This document shows, piece by piece, positions 8,391 through 15,701 of a stretch of 45,123 nucleotides of DNA. The DNA lies in the NCBI GenBank assembly GCA_035356975.1, contig DAORGW010000006.1, forward strand, positions 1 to 45,123, given 5' to 3'. The notes below the pieces were generated by a model. It had not been told where the DNA came from and did no database searches. It saw only the letters and a program-made list of their open reading frames with translations. Within the stretch, counting starts at the first letter, position 1; the number at the start of each line of letters is the position of its first letter. The position numbers and the translations under genes were made by a program. This stretch comes from STF1-138 sp035356975 (GTDB taxonomy: Bacteria > Patescibacteriota > Patescibacteriia > UBA1558 > S5-K13).

Positions 8391-9698
8391 TTAATTATTA
8401 AATTTTGCTTTTAATTCTTCTTGGGCTACGCGTCTGTCATCCCACGGAATTTTCTTTCCATTTTTTACACAAATAAATTGTTCTGAGCCCTTACCAGTTA
8501 TCAAAACTAGATCATCTTTTCCCGCAAGCTCAATTGCTTTTCTTATGGCAAGTCGCCTATCTAATATTTTAAATAAATTTTTATCTAATTCTTTTCCACT
8601 TTCAATTGCTCCACCAGCAACATTATTTATAATTTTCATTGGATCATCTTCGTATGGATCTTCATTTGTAATTATAACAAAATCTGCCTTTCCCCCGGAC
8701 ATTTTACCTAAAATAGGTTGCCTATCTCTGTCTCGCCCCCCACCACAAGAACCCAAAACATGAATTAATTTTTCATAATAAAAATAGTCCAATATTGAAT
8801 ATAAATTTCTCATGCTCTCTATCTCTGGCGCATAATCAACTATAACTTTAAAATCTTGACCACAATTTATAAATTCCATTCTACCAGGAACACCCTTATA
8901 ATTTTCTATTGCTTTTGCACAAATATTAATTGAAACCCCAAGTGTATTGCAAACACTTATCGCACACAAACAATTATAAATATTAAATTGCCCTATTAAA
9001 TTTGTTTTAAATTCTTGATTTTGAATTCTAAATTTTGTCTGTGGTTTTAGCTCTACATTTTTTGCCTGATATTCACTTTCTTTATTTATTGAAAAACCGA
9101 CCTTTTTATCTGCGTCAAAACTTAAAAAATATCCGGAATTCTTATCATCTCTATTCACAGAAATATTTTTTTTAATTTCTTTTCCGTTTATAATTTTATT
9201 TTTATATTTTGTTAGATGTTTAAATAATTCTAATTTACAATTCTTATAATTTTCAAAAGATCCGTGTGATTCAATGTGTTCTGGTGTCAAATTTGTAAAA
9301 ACAACAAAATCATAATTTATTCCCAGGTGCCTAAATTGTTTTATTCCCTCAGAAGAAGTTTCTATTATGGCGTACTCACACTTTTCTTTGCACATTTTAT
9401 ATAATAACTTTTGTAATTTAAATCTTCCCAGCATTGTCATTTTCTTATCATTTAACCAATTTTTACTTCCTATTTTAAATTCAGCTGTTGAAGTTGAACC
9501 AACTTTATATCCAGCTTCTTCTAATATGTGAGAAATTAGACTTATTGTGGTTGACTTTCCATTTGTTCCCGTAACTCCCACTACAATTAATTTATTTGAT
9601 GGATTTCCATAAATAAAAGAAGCAAAAAGAGCCAAAAATTTATGGTAATGGCTAATAATTGATTTTGGTATTACTTTTTTTATTATTTTTTTTACCAT
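8391..9698 (-). CDS. Mur ligase family protein, MurE-like
   Basis: ATP-dependent amide ligase of the Mur family, closest in layout to MurE, which adds the third amino acid to UDP-MurNAc-dipeptide. It has the ATP loop GVTGTNGKST at residues 41-50, the TNLTPEHIESHGSFENY region, a Lys in CKLELF matching the carbamylated lysine, PGRME, and a C-terminal domain with GSCGGGRDRDRQ and TGKGSEQ. The N-terminal UDP-binding domain of standard MurE (about 90 residues) is reduced to about 35. The diaminopimelate-type DNPR motif reads EDPY, and DYAHTP reads DYAPEI, so amino-acid choice is probably non-standard. Neighbours are a FemAB transferase and a NUDIX enzyme. Confidence 0.88.
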   Translation of the reverse strand: MVKKIIKKVIPKSIISHYHKFLALFASFIYGNPSNKLIVVGVTGTNGKSTTISLISHILEEAGYKVGSTSTAEFKIGSKNWLNDKKMTMLGRFKLQKLLYKMCKEKCEYAIIETSSEGIKQFRHLGINYDFVVFTNLTPEHIESHGSFENYKNCKLELFKHLTKYKNKIINGKEIKKNISVNRDDKNSGYFLSFDADKKVGFSINKESEYQAKNVELKPQTKFRIQNQEFKTNLIGQFNIYNCLCAISVCNTLGVSINICAKAIENYKGVPGRMEFINCGQDFKVIVDYAPEIESMRNLYSILDYFYYEKLIHVLGSCGGGRDRDRQPILGKMSGGKADFVIITNEDPYEDDPMKIINNVAGGAIESGKELDKNLFKILDRRLAIRKAIELAGKDDLVLITGKGSEQFICVKNGKKIPWDDRRVAQEELKAKFNN

Positions 9699-9699
9699 G

Positions 9700-10701
9700 T
9701 TAAAAAATTTTTCTTAAATAATTATAAAGTGAGTAAAAATTTTTATCATATACAACATCAAAAGTACCTGGATATTCTAATTCAAATCCACCAAAGCCCT
9801 TCTTAAATCTCGTAAAACCATACCAAGTATCATTTTTATCGTCTGTTTTAGCTATGCCCCAAAAATCATAATATTTATAATTATTTTCTTTTGCCCACCT
9901 AATTTGACTCCACTGTAATAGGTGAGGCGCCATTAAATTTTTATATTCATCAGATGATGCGCCGTGTAAATATGTAACAGTATCTCCAAAATTTACAACA
10001 ATATTTGTGCAAATAACTTTGTCGTCTTTTTTTGCAACCCAAAGATCTATGTTTGTATCAGAAGATGTTAACATTTTTAAATAGTAATCACCAGAATGTG
10101 ATTTAAAATTATCTCTTTTTGAAGTTTTTTCAATTAAATTTAAAAAATCTGTTATATATTCTTTTTCTTTATTTGTTTTTATAATTTGAATTCCCCTTTT
10201 TTCTGCTAATCTTATATTATATCTTGTTTTCTCATGCATATCTTTTAATAATTCTTCTTCGCTTTTTGATAAATCTAAAATTAAAGTTTTTGATGGTTGA
10301 AAATCTTTGACTTTTTTTATTTGCTTTATATTTTCTGGAATAAAATTTGGTTCAAATTTGAAAAAAATATTTTTTATCTTAAATTCTTTCACGCAAACAT
10401 CTCTAAATAATTTAAAAAGAATTTTACTTATTTCTATTTTTCTAGAATTTTCTAAATCATCCTTTATAATTGGTCCACGAGGAGTATATAAATATCCAAA
10501 ATTAAATGGTAATTTTTTTTCTATTATAAGAAAGGCGCCCAAAATTTCATTTTGCCTATTATCATCAAAAAATCCATATCTCCATACTTTTTTTCCGAGT
10601 AAGTTTTGAAAATTTTCCCAAAAAGAACTCTCTAAAAATTGAGAGTGTTCTATTGAAGAAGAAAAATTATCTAATTCTTGTTTTGAAATAACCCGTAGCA
10701 T
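9700..10701 (-). CDS. FemA/FemB (FmhB)-type peptidoglycan bridge aminoacyltransferase
   Basis: FemAB proteins use aminoacyl-tRNA to add amino acids to the lysine side chain of lipid II or peptidoglycan. The 333-residue protein has two GNAT-like halves, with conserved pieces GYLYTPRGPI near residue 70, FEPNF, a linker TRYNIRLAEKRG, and the C-terminal YDFWGIA and GFTRFKKGFGG that mark the family. No membrane segment; it would act at the inner membrane face. It lies 1 bp after ruvA and 1 bp before the Mur ligase on the same strand. That pairing suggests both shape the stem peptide. The added amino acid cannot be inferred. Confidence 0.88.
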   Translation of the reverse strand: MLRVISKQELDNFSSSIEHSQFLESSFWENFQNLLGKKVWRYGFFDDNRQNEILGAFLIIEKKLPFNFGYLYTPRGPIIKDDLENSRKIEISKILFKLFRDVCVKEFKIKNIFFKFEPNFIPENIKQIKKVKDFQPSKTLILDLSKSEEELLKDMHEKTRYNIRLAEKRGIQIIKTNKEKEYITDFLNLIEKTSKRDNFKSHSGDYYLKMLTSSDTNIDLWVAKKDDKVICTNIVVNFGDTVTYLHGASSDEYKNLMAPHLLQWSQIRWAKENNYKYYDFWGIAKTDDKNDTWYGFTRFKKGFGGFELEYPGTFDVVYDKNFYSLYNYLRKIF

Positions 10702-10702
10702 T

Positions 10703-11275
10703 TTATTTTTTCAAAAATTTAAGTGCAGTTTTAATTTTTTCTTTTGTATCTAATTCTTTTGGAATTTGATTATATATACTTCTTATTTCATTATCTGAAA
10801 AACCGAGAGAATTCAATGCTTCAAAAACCTCTAAATTAGAGTTATCTTCTGATGTTAGATCACCTGAAAATCCAGAGAAACCTAATTTATCTTTTAATTC
10901 AATTACAATTCTCTCTGCTGTTTTTGTTCCAATTCCTGAAACTTTTTTAAATATATCAGCATTTCCAGTTGAAATTGCTGATTTCAAATCTTTAACCTCA
11001 GAAACGCCCAGAACATTAATTGCTGATTTGGGACCGACACCAGACACAGACAAAAGCATAATAAAAAAATTTCTCTCTTCACAATTTGAAAATCCGTAAA
11101 GCTCCTGAGAATCTTCGCGTTGCTTATGATAAACAAACAATTCGAACTCTTGATCTATTCTTATTTTATCCAATAATTTATAGGAAATAAAAATTTCATA
11201 GCCAATATTATCAACTAATAAAATTATTGATTTATCTGTTTTTATAAGGATTTTCCCCTTTAAATAGGCTATCAT
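10703..11275 (-). CDS. ruvA: Holliday junction branch migration protein RuvA
   Basis: RuvA binds four-way junctions as a tetramer and loads the RuvB motor. The 190-residue protein starts with the canonical MIAYLKGKI OB-fold, has two helix-hairpin-helix motifs (LLSVSGVGPKSA and VSGIGTKTAERI), an acidic flexible linker, and the C-terminal domain III helix bundle that contacts RuvB. No ruvB or ruvC gene is in the window. It is the first gene of the minus-strand run to the C39 peptidase. The promoter at 11284-11312 puts the predicted RNA start only 2-3 nt before the ATG, so the mRNA may be leaderless. Confidence 0.96.
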   Translation of the reverse strand: MIAYLKGKILIKTDKSIILLVDNIGYEIFISYKLLDKIRIDQEFELFVYHKQREDSQELYGFSNCEERNFFIMLLSVSGVGPKSAINVLGVSEVKDLKSAISTGNADIFKKVSGIGTKTAERIVIELKDKLGFSGFSGDLTSEDNSNLEVFEALNSLGFSDNEIRSIYNQIPKELDTKEKIKTALKFLKK

Positions 11276-11283
11276 ATATATCT

Positions 11284-11312
11284 ATAATAGAACAAAATTT
11301 ACTTATAATCAA
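11284..11312 (-). promoter_or_regulatory. Promoter of ruvA run
   Basis: Minus strand: -35 TTGATT (11312-11307), 17-bp spacer, -10 TATTAT (11289-11284). The ATG begins at 11275, so the predicted start point lies 2-3 nt before it. Confidence 0.65.
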
Positions 11313-11320
11313 ATCTCAAA

Positions 11321-11349
11321 TTGGCACACTTATAACTATGTAGTATAAT
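11321..11349 (+). promoter_or_regulatory. Promoter of SIMPL gene
   Basis: -35 TTGGCA at 11321-11326, 17-bp spacer, perfect -10 TATAAT at 11344-11349. Predicted leader about 26 nt without a Shine-Dalgarno site. Divergent from the ruvA promoter. Confidence 0.75.
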
Positions 11350-11381
11350 TAATTTATTAAACAATAATTAAAAATAACAAT

Positions 11382-12131
11382 ATGTTAGACATAAAAAATA
11401 TAAATCCAAAAAAATATATTGCATTAATAATCGGGATTCTTGTTTTTGGTATTATAATGATAGTTGCAATATTACAAGACAGATTTGTTTATCAAAATCA
11501 ATATCAAATTTCTGTCATTGGACAAGGAAAGGTTCAGTACAAAAATGATACCGCAAAAATAAACCTAGGCGTACAAATTGATAATATTGCAAAAGCAGAA
11601 GACGCCTTAAATCAACTGAATACAAAAATAAATAAAATTTATTCTGAAATAGAAAAATTGGGAATAAACAAAGATGATATTAAAACGCAAAATTATTATC
11701 TAAATCCTAATTATGATGTAATTAATAATGCCTCAAAAGTAACCGGATATAATGCAAATCAAACAATTATTGTAACGCTCAAAAATGTTGAAAAAAATGA
11801 AGGATTAATTTCAAAAATAATTCAAACCGCAACTATAAATGGTGCAAACCAAATAAATGGAGTTAATTTTGAAAATTCAAAAATTAATGACATAAAACAA
11901 GAAGCAAGAATAAAAGCAATTGAAGATGCAAGGGGAAGATCTAAAATACTTGCAAAAGCACTTGGTGTAAAACTTGGAAAAGTTGTTGGTTGGTGGGAAA
12001 CGTATAACCCAGAAATGTCCTATGGTGGAAGCGATAAGGGTGGTATGGGTGGCGGAAGTATTTCTCCAACAATAACAGCTGGTATTGGTGAAATAATAGT
12101 TGAAGTAAATATAAGTTACAAAATCAAATAA
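11382..12131 (+). CDS. SIMPL (DUF541) domain membrane-anchored protein
   Basis: A 249-residue protein with an N-terminal membrane helix (about residues 13-31) and an extracytoplasmic SIMPL/DUF541 domain. Family features are the early strand ISVIGQGKVQYKNDTAKI, the repeated helix with ALNQLNTKINKI, IKTQNYYLNPNYD, the Tyr/Asn-rich VTGYNANQTIIVTLKN, and the late IKAIEDARGRSKILAKALGVKLGK segment (given in two parts: IKAIEDARGRS and KILAKALGVKLGK). The domain's role is unclear; members have been linked to oxidative-stress or surface functions. It has its own promoter and terminator and stands alone. A Gly-rich loop near residue 215 precedes the last strand. Confidence 0.88.
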   Translation: MLDIKNINPKKYIALIIGILVFGIIMIVAILQDRFVYQNQYQISVIGQGKVQYKNDTAKINLGVQIDNIAKAEDALNQLNTKINKIYSEIEKLGINKDDIKTQNYYLNPNYDVINNASKVTGYNANQTIIVTLKNVEKNEGLISKIIQTATINGANQINGVNFENSKINDIKQEARIKAIEDARGRSKILAKALGVKLGKVVGWWETYNPEMSYGGSDKGGMGGGSISPTITAGIGEIIVEVNISYKIK

Positions 12132-12148
12132 AAACAAAAACAATAGAA

Positions 12149-12182
12149 AAAACCCAGTTTCTCAAAAGAAAGACTGGGTTTT
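12149..12182. terminator. Bidirectional terminator
   Basis: 10-bp perfect stem AAAACCCAGT / ACTGGGTTTT, loop of 14 nt that can itself pair partly, T-rich on both sides. Shared by the SIMPL gene and the small convergent gene. Confidence 0.88.
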
Positions 12183-12186
12183 GTTT

Positions 12187-12390
12187 TTATTTTGGAAATG
12201 CGGTATGTGAAGCATTTCCCTCATAAAATCTTGAGAAAAGGGCCTCGTCTCTCTCTGAAATCAATTCAAGTGCTAGAGACTTTTCCTGCTCTGTTTCAAG
12301 ATTATTTACATAGTTTACAATTTCATCAAAAAGCTCATCTCCCATGAGAAGACTTAACTCATTTTCTATCTGTATTTGAGATCTAACCAC
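12187..12390 (-). CDS. Small acidic protein of unknown function with strong ribosome-binding site
   Basis: A 67-residue protein I do not recognise. It reads MVRSQIQIENELSLLMGDEL at its start and is rich in Glu, Leu and Asp with no membrane helix; it looks like a short alpha-helical cytoplasmic protein. It starts at GTG with AGGGAGG 5 nt upstream, unlike most genes here, which lack such a site. A hand count gives 27 G/C in the 60 bases at 12241-12300, well above its neighbours. It has its own -10 (12421-12426) and shares a terminator, so it is a single-gene unit. Transfer or a separate expression class are both possible. Confidence 0.7.
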   Translation of the reverse strand: MVRSQIQIENELSLLMGDELFDEIVNYVNNLETEQEKSLALELISERDEALFSRFYEGNASHTAFPK

Positions 12391-12420
12391 GGTATCCTCC
12401 CTAAAAATATTAATATAAAA

Positions 12421-12449
12421 ATTATAGACTCTATTTACAAATTTTTTAA
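12421..12449 (-). promoter_or_regulatory. Promoter of the small 67-residue protein gene
   Basis: Minus strand: -10 TATAAT (12426-12421), 17-bp spacer, weak -35 TTAAAA (12449-12444). Predicted leader of about 23 nt carries AGGGAGG. Confidence 0.5.
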
Positions 12450-12501
12450 TTTTATATAGACTTATAATAAATATATTAAATTTTGTTATAAATATAACAT
12501 T

Positions 12502-13158
12502 ATGCTAAAGATAAAAGATTCGGTAAAAAATTTAATTGAGAATAACTCCTTTTTTCAATTTGGAATTTATTATAAACTATTAAACCTGACTCGTGTTGCA
12601 AAATTTATAAAACCACACATTCAATCAAAAACCAAAAAAAATGTCACAGAAAATGCTATTCTAATGTGTTTGTCTAGAATTCAAAATGAAACTAAAAGAA
12701 AAATAAAAGATTCTGATTTTAAAATTGAAAACCTTACTATACATTCAAATTTATGCACCATGACTTTTTACAAAACAAAACCAATCCATGAAAAAATAAA
12801 TAAAATTTATTCAAAAATGCTAATAAATGGAAATTTCATGACAATATCAGAGGGCACGAATGAAACAACAATTATTTTTGAAAATAAATTTTTAACCGAT
12901 ATAAAAAAATCAACAAATGAAAAACCAAAATTTATAAAAGAAAAAATAAGCTCACTTTGTATAAAATTTAATTCTAAATATTTAAGTACTCCGGGGCTTT
13001 TATATTTAATTTTACAACAAATAGCGCTACAAAATATAAACATAATTGAACTTAGCTCAACAGAAACGGAGATAATCCTCTATTTAGAAACAAAAGATAT
13101 TAAAAATTCTTTTGACACAATTTATAATAAATTTATAAACCCAAAAAATACTTATTAA
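12502..13158 (+). CDS. ACT-like domain protein of unknown function, coupled to truB
   Basis: A 218-residue basic protein. The C-terminal part (about 160-212) resembles an ACT domain of the aspartate-kinase type: STPGLLYLILQQIALQNINI, then ELSSTETEIILYLETKDIKN and a final helix. A middle segment (about 85-150) may be a second, diverged copy. The N-terminal 60 residues are helical (LTRVAKFIKPHIQ). ACT domains usually bind amino acids and control enzymes, but no kinase domain is present. The truB start lies 1 bp after its stop, implying co-translation. A -10-like TATAAT sits at 12463-12468 without a clear -35. Function unknown. Confidence 0.7.
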   Translation: MLKIKDSVKNLIENNSFFQFGIYYKLLNLTRVAKFIKPHIQSKTKKNVTENAILMCLSRIQNETKRKIKDSDFKIENLTIHSNLCTMTFYKTKPIHEKINKIYSKMLINGNFMTISEGTNETTIIFENKFLTDIKKSTNEKPKFIKEKISSLCIKFNSKYLSTPGLLYLILQQIALQNINIIELSSTETEIILYLETKDIKNSFDTIYNKFINPKNTY

Positions 13159-13159
13159 T

Positions 13160-13909
13160 ATGCAAAACCCCATTCATAACGAAAAATTAATTAAAAAAAT
13201 TGCAGAAAACAGGAATTCATTTTTTTTACTTGTTGATAAAGAACCTAGAAAGTCTTCTTTTTTTGTTATAAAACAACTACGAAAAATTACAAATATTAAA
13301 AAAATTGGATTTTCTGGAACTCTCGATCCAATAGCTAGTGGACTTTTGATATTTGCTATTTCAAATGCTACTAAATTTTTAGATGCTTTTCATTTTTTAG
13401 ATAAAATTTATATTGCCAAAATAGAACTGGGAAAAACATCAGACACTTATGACTCCGAGGGAAATATAAAAAATATTAAAGTTGATAAAAAACCAACTCT
13501 TATTGAAATTAAAAACATAGTTGATAAAAATTTTACGGGCGAAATATTACAAATCCCTCCCATATTTAGCGCGAAAAAAATAAATGGAAAAAATGCTTAT
13601 GAACTAGCCAGAAAAGGTGAGGATGTCAAAATAAAACCTATAAAAATAAAAATAAATAATCTTAAAATTAAAAAATACAAATATCCATTTTTAGAACTTG
13701 AAATAAATTGTTCAAAAGGAACATATATTAGATCAATTGCAAATGATTTAGGAAAAAAATTAAAAACTGGCGGAATTCTTGTGGAGTTAAGAAGAACCCA
13801 AGTTGGCAACTTCAATTTAAAAAATGCAATTAAACAACAAAAATTAAACAAACAAATTATAGAAAAAAATAAATTAACAATTTCAGATGTTTTAAAAAAT
13901 ATAAAATAG
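13160..13909 (+). CDS. truB: tRNA pseudouridine(55) synthase
   Basis: TruB makes pseudouridine 55 in the T loop of tRNAs. The catalytic aspartate is Asp56 in GFSGTLDPIASGLL (motif II). The nucleophile-side Tyr region IYIAKIELGKTSDTYDSEG (DKIYIAKIELG onward), the basic PPIFSAKKINGKNAYELARKG stretch and the late YIRSIANDLGKKL motif are all present. The histidine common in GHxGTLDP is Phe here. At 249 residues it is a short form with little or no PUA domain, as in Gram-positive-type enzymes. It follows the ACT-like gene by 1 bp and ends before a strong terminator. Base composition is extremely AT-rich (8 G/C in the 60 bases at 13621-13680). Confidence 0.94.
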   Translation: MQNPIHNEKLIKKIAENRNSFFLLVDKEPRKSSFFVIKQLRKITNIKKIGFSGTLDPIASGLLIFAISNATKFLDAFHFLDKIYIAKIELGKTSDTYDSEGNIKNIKVDKKPTLIEIKNIVDKNFTGEILQIPPIFSAKKINGKNAYELARKGEDVKIKPIKIKINNLKIKKYKYPFLELEINCSKGTYIRSIANDLGKKLKTGGILVELRRTQVGNFNLKNAIKQQKLNKQIIEKNKLTISDVLKNIK

Positions 13910-13925
13910 TATAGTTAAGAAAAAT

Positions 13926-13956
13926 AAAACGGGAAAAATTTATCTTCCCGTTTTTT
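13926..13956. terminator. Bidirectional terminator between truB and purA
   Basis: 10-bp stem AAAACGGGAA / TTCCCGTTTT with a 9-nt loop, flanked by A and T runs; serves both convergent genes. Confidence 0.87.
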
Positions 13957-13961
13957 GTTGC

Positions 13962-15242
13962 TTATAGTTTTATAATATCCTCTATGTTTTTACCGGTGCT
14001 AACAAATTGTACCGGAACACCGAGAATATTTTCTACTAAATTAACATAATTTGTGGCTTGAAGTGGAAGCTCGCTCCCACTGTCTACCCCAGAACAATTA
14101 CAAATAAGACTAATTTCACTATATTGAGGCACCACTTTTGTCAAATAACTCGCTGTTGCTTCCCGAGGTATACCGAATCCACCGTTTGGCAATTTATAAT
14201 TTTCACATATTTGTATATTGCCAATTTTCTGAGAAAAAGCACAAAGAGTATCTAGACATGTAAGGGCAATTTCATCAATTCCAAATGATTGAACTACATA
14301 TTTAGCAATTGCCAAATCTGGATAACCGCATTTACGTGGTCTTCCTGTTGTAGCACCAAACTCATTGCCTAGATTACGAAGAAACTCCTCTTTTTCTCCT
14401 CCAATCTGAGTTGGAAAAGGTCCCTCTCCAACACGAGTAGGATAAGCTTTTAATACACCAATGATTTTATGAATATATTTCATTGGTATATTACAACTTA
14501 TAGGAATTAATGCTGGATTGACTGGAAAACTAGTCACAAATGGATACGATCCATTGATTGGACACAAAAGCGCGCCTTGAGCACCCTCAAAAAGAATATT
14601 TCCCTTACCTTCAATAATTTTACCAATATAGCGCGGGGAAACCATTAAAGATTCAAGTTTTGTAGCGCATTCTTTTAATCTAGCGTAAACATTTTTAGGA
14701 TCAATTTCGTCTGCACCGTATGTTTTCAATCTTGGATTCATGTCCATAGACAAATCTTCAAGTTTTTTCAATAACACATGGTCGTTGAAAAGATCTTCGA
14801 AAAGTATGGCTGTTCTATAGGCCCTATTTGAATAACTAGGACCAATACCCCGACCAGTAGTTCCAACTTTTGAAGATTTTCCGGAAATAAACCCCTCTCT
14901 TGCTTTATCAAGCTCAACTTCAAAATCAGTTGTAATGGTCGCATTAGAATAAATCTTAAGATTTGAAAAAACATTAAAACCTGCTGATTCTATCTCTTCA
15001 ATCTCCCTAATAAGAGACACTGGGTCAACTAAACATCCGGCGGCTATGACGCTGATTTTTTCATAAATAATTCCAACTGGAATCGCATGCAAAACTATTT
15101 TAGAACCACTGCGATAAACAGTGTGTCCAGCATTAGCAGCACCCTGAAAGCGGACAACCATATCATAGTCTGGTATAAGCAATTGAATAATTTTTGCCTT
15201 GGCTTCATCTCCCCAAAGCATTCCCAAAACTGCAGTATTCAT
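13962..15242 (-). CDS. purA: Adenylosuccinate synthetase, divergent
   Basis: PurA joins IMP and aspartate using GTP to make adenylosuccinate. I start at the second ATG (15242), which has GGAGG 5 nt upstream; this gives 426 residues, the normal length. Catalytic Asp12 (WGDE) and His40 (NAGHT) are kept, as are GTTGRGIGPSY, LFEGAQG, the TRVGEGPFPT loop and ATTGRPRKCG. Odd points: the GDEGKGK loop reads GDEAKAK (Ala14, Ala16), QGGNNAGHT is QGAANAGHT, and the guanine-contacting TKxD is TCLD (Cys329, Asp331). Its G+C is much higher than nearby genes (26-29 of 60 in sampled lines). Single-gene unit with own promoter. No other purine gene is in the window; likely acquired by transfer. Confidence 0.9.
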   Translation of the reverse strand: MNTAVLGMLWGDEAKAKIIQLLIPDYDMVVRFQGAANAGHTVYRSGSKIVLHAIPVGIIYEKISVIAAGCLVDPVSLIREIEEIESAGFNVFSNLKIYSNATITTDFEVELDKAREGFISGKSSKVGTTGRGIGPSYSNRAYRTAILFEDLFNDHVLLKKLEDLSMDMNPRLKTYGADEIDPKNVYARLKECATKLESLMVSPRYIGKIIEGKGNILFEGAQGALLCPINGSYPFVTSFPVNPALIPISCNIPMKYIHKIIGVLKAYPTRVGEGPFPTQIGGEKEEFLRNLGNEFGATTGRPRKCGYPDLAIAKYVVQSFGIDEIALTCLDTLCAFSQKIGNIQICENYKLPNGGFGIPREATASYLTKVVPQYSEISLICNCSGVDSGSELPLQATNYVNLVENILGVPVQFVSTGKNIEDIIKL

Positions 15243-15277
15243 TTTATCCTCCATGATAATAATTTTTTACCTAAATA

Positions 15278-15306
15278 AAATTACCACTCAATATGCCATT
15301 TGTCAA
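15278..15306 (-). promoter_or_regulatory. Promoter of purA
   Basis: Minus strand: perfect -35 TTGACA (15306-15301), 17-bp spacer, -10 TAATTT (15283-15278). Leader about 30 nt with GGAGG before ATG 15242. Confidence 0.7.
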
Positions 15307-15318
15307 AAATTTGACTAC

Positions 15319-15347
15319 TTGAAATATATCTGTTTTTATGCTAAATT
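15319..15347 (+). promoter_or_regulatory. Promoter of rpsT
   Basis: -35 TTGAAA (15319-15324), 17-bp spacer, -10 TAAATT (15342-15347) preceded by TGC (extended -10). Starts 13 bp from the divergent purA -35. Confidence 0.65.
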
Positions 15348-15376
15348 AACATCACTCTAAATAAACGCTCGTATAA

Positions 15377-15393
15377 ATAGACTATTAGTCTAT
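15377..15393 (+). promoter_or_regulatory. Hairpin in the rpsT leader
   Basis: Perfect 7-bp inverted repeat ATAGACT / AGTCTAT with loop ATT, inside the predicted leader of about 70 nt. No Shine-Dalgarno site follows. A role in S20 control is only a guess. Confidence 0.45.
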
Positions 15394-15425
15394 TAAACTA
15401 TTAATAAATTAAACAATTATATTTT

Positions 15426-15701
15426 ATGCCCCAAAAAAAATCAGCTAAAAAAGAACTAAGAAAATCCAAAAAAAGAACAGCGAGAAACAAACAAATCAAA
15501 AGAAGAATTAAAGACATGGTAAAAAACTCCGATTCTATTGTAGCTGTATCAAAAGAAGAATCAAAAAAATTCTACGATAAATTACAAAAAATGGTAGACA
15601 AAGCAGCGAAAACAGGAAATCCAATTAAAAAAAATAAAGCCAATAGAATCAAATCTCGTATAGCTAAAAAAATCAACAAACTAAACGTTGAGAAAAAATA
15701 A
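15426..15701 (+). CDS. rpsT: Small ribosomal subunit protein bS20
   Basis: S20 binds 16S rRNA early in 30S assembly. The 91-residue, strongly Lys/Arg-rich protein has the family start MPQKKSAKKELRKSKKR and the later conserved segment IKKNKANRIKSRIAKKIN, forming the three-helix bundle. It has its own extended -10 promoter and a leader hairpin, and no Shine-Dalgarno sequence. Its last 21 bp overlap the end of holA on the opposite strand, so no room is left for a terminator between them. The order purA / rpsT / holA / polA looks like a local arrangement, not a conserved operon. Confidence 0.95.
   Translation: MPQKKSAKKELRKSKKRTARNKQIKRRIKDMVKNSDSIVAVSKEESKKFYDKLQKMVDKAAKTGNPIKKNKANRIKSRIAKKINKLNVEKK

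Noticed and set aside
15243..15254. PurA start four codons upstream
   Set aside because: The GGAGG inside those codons is a well-placed ribosome-binding site for the ATG at 15242.
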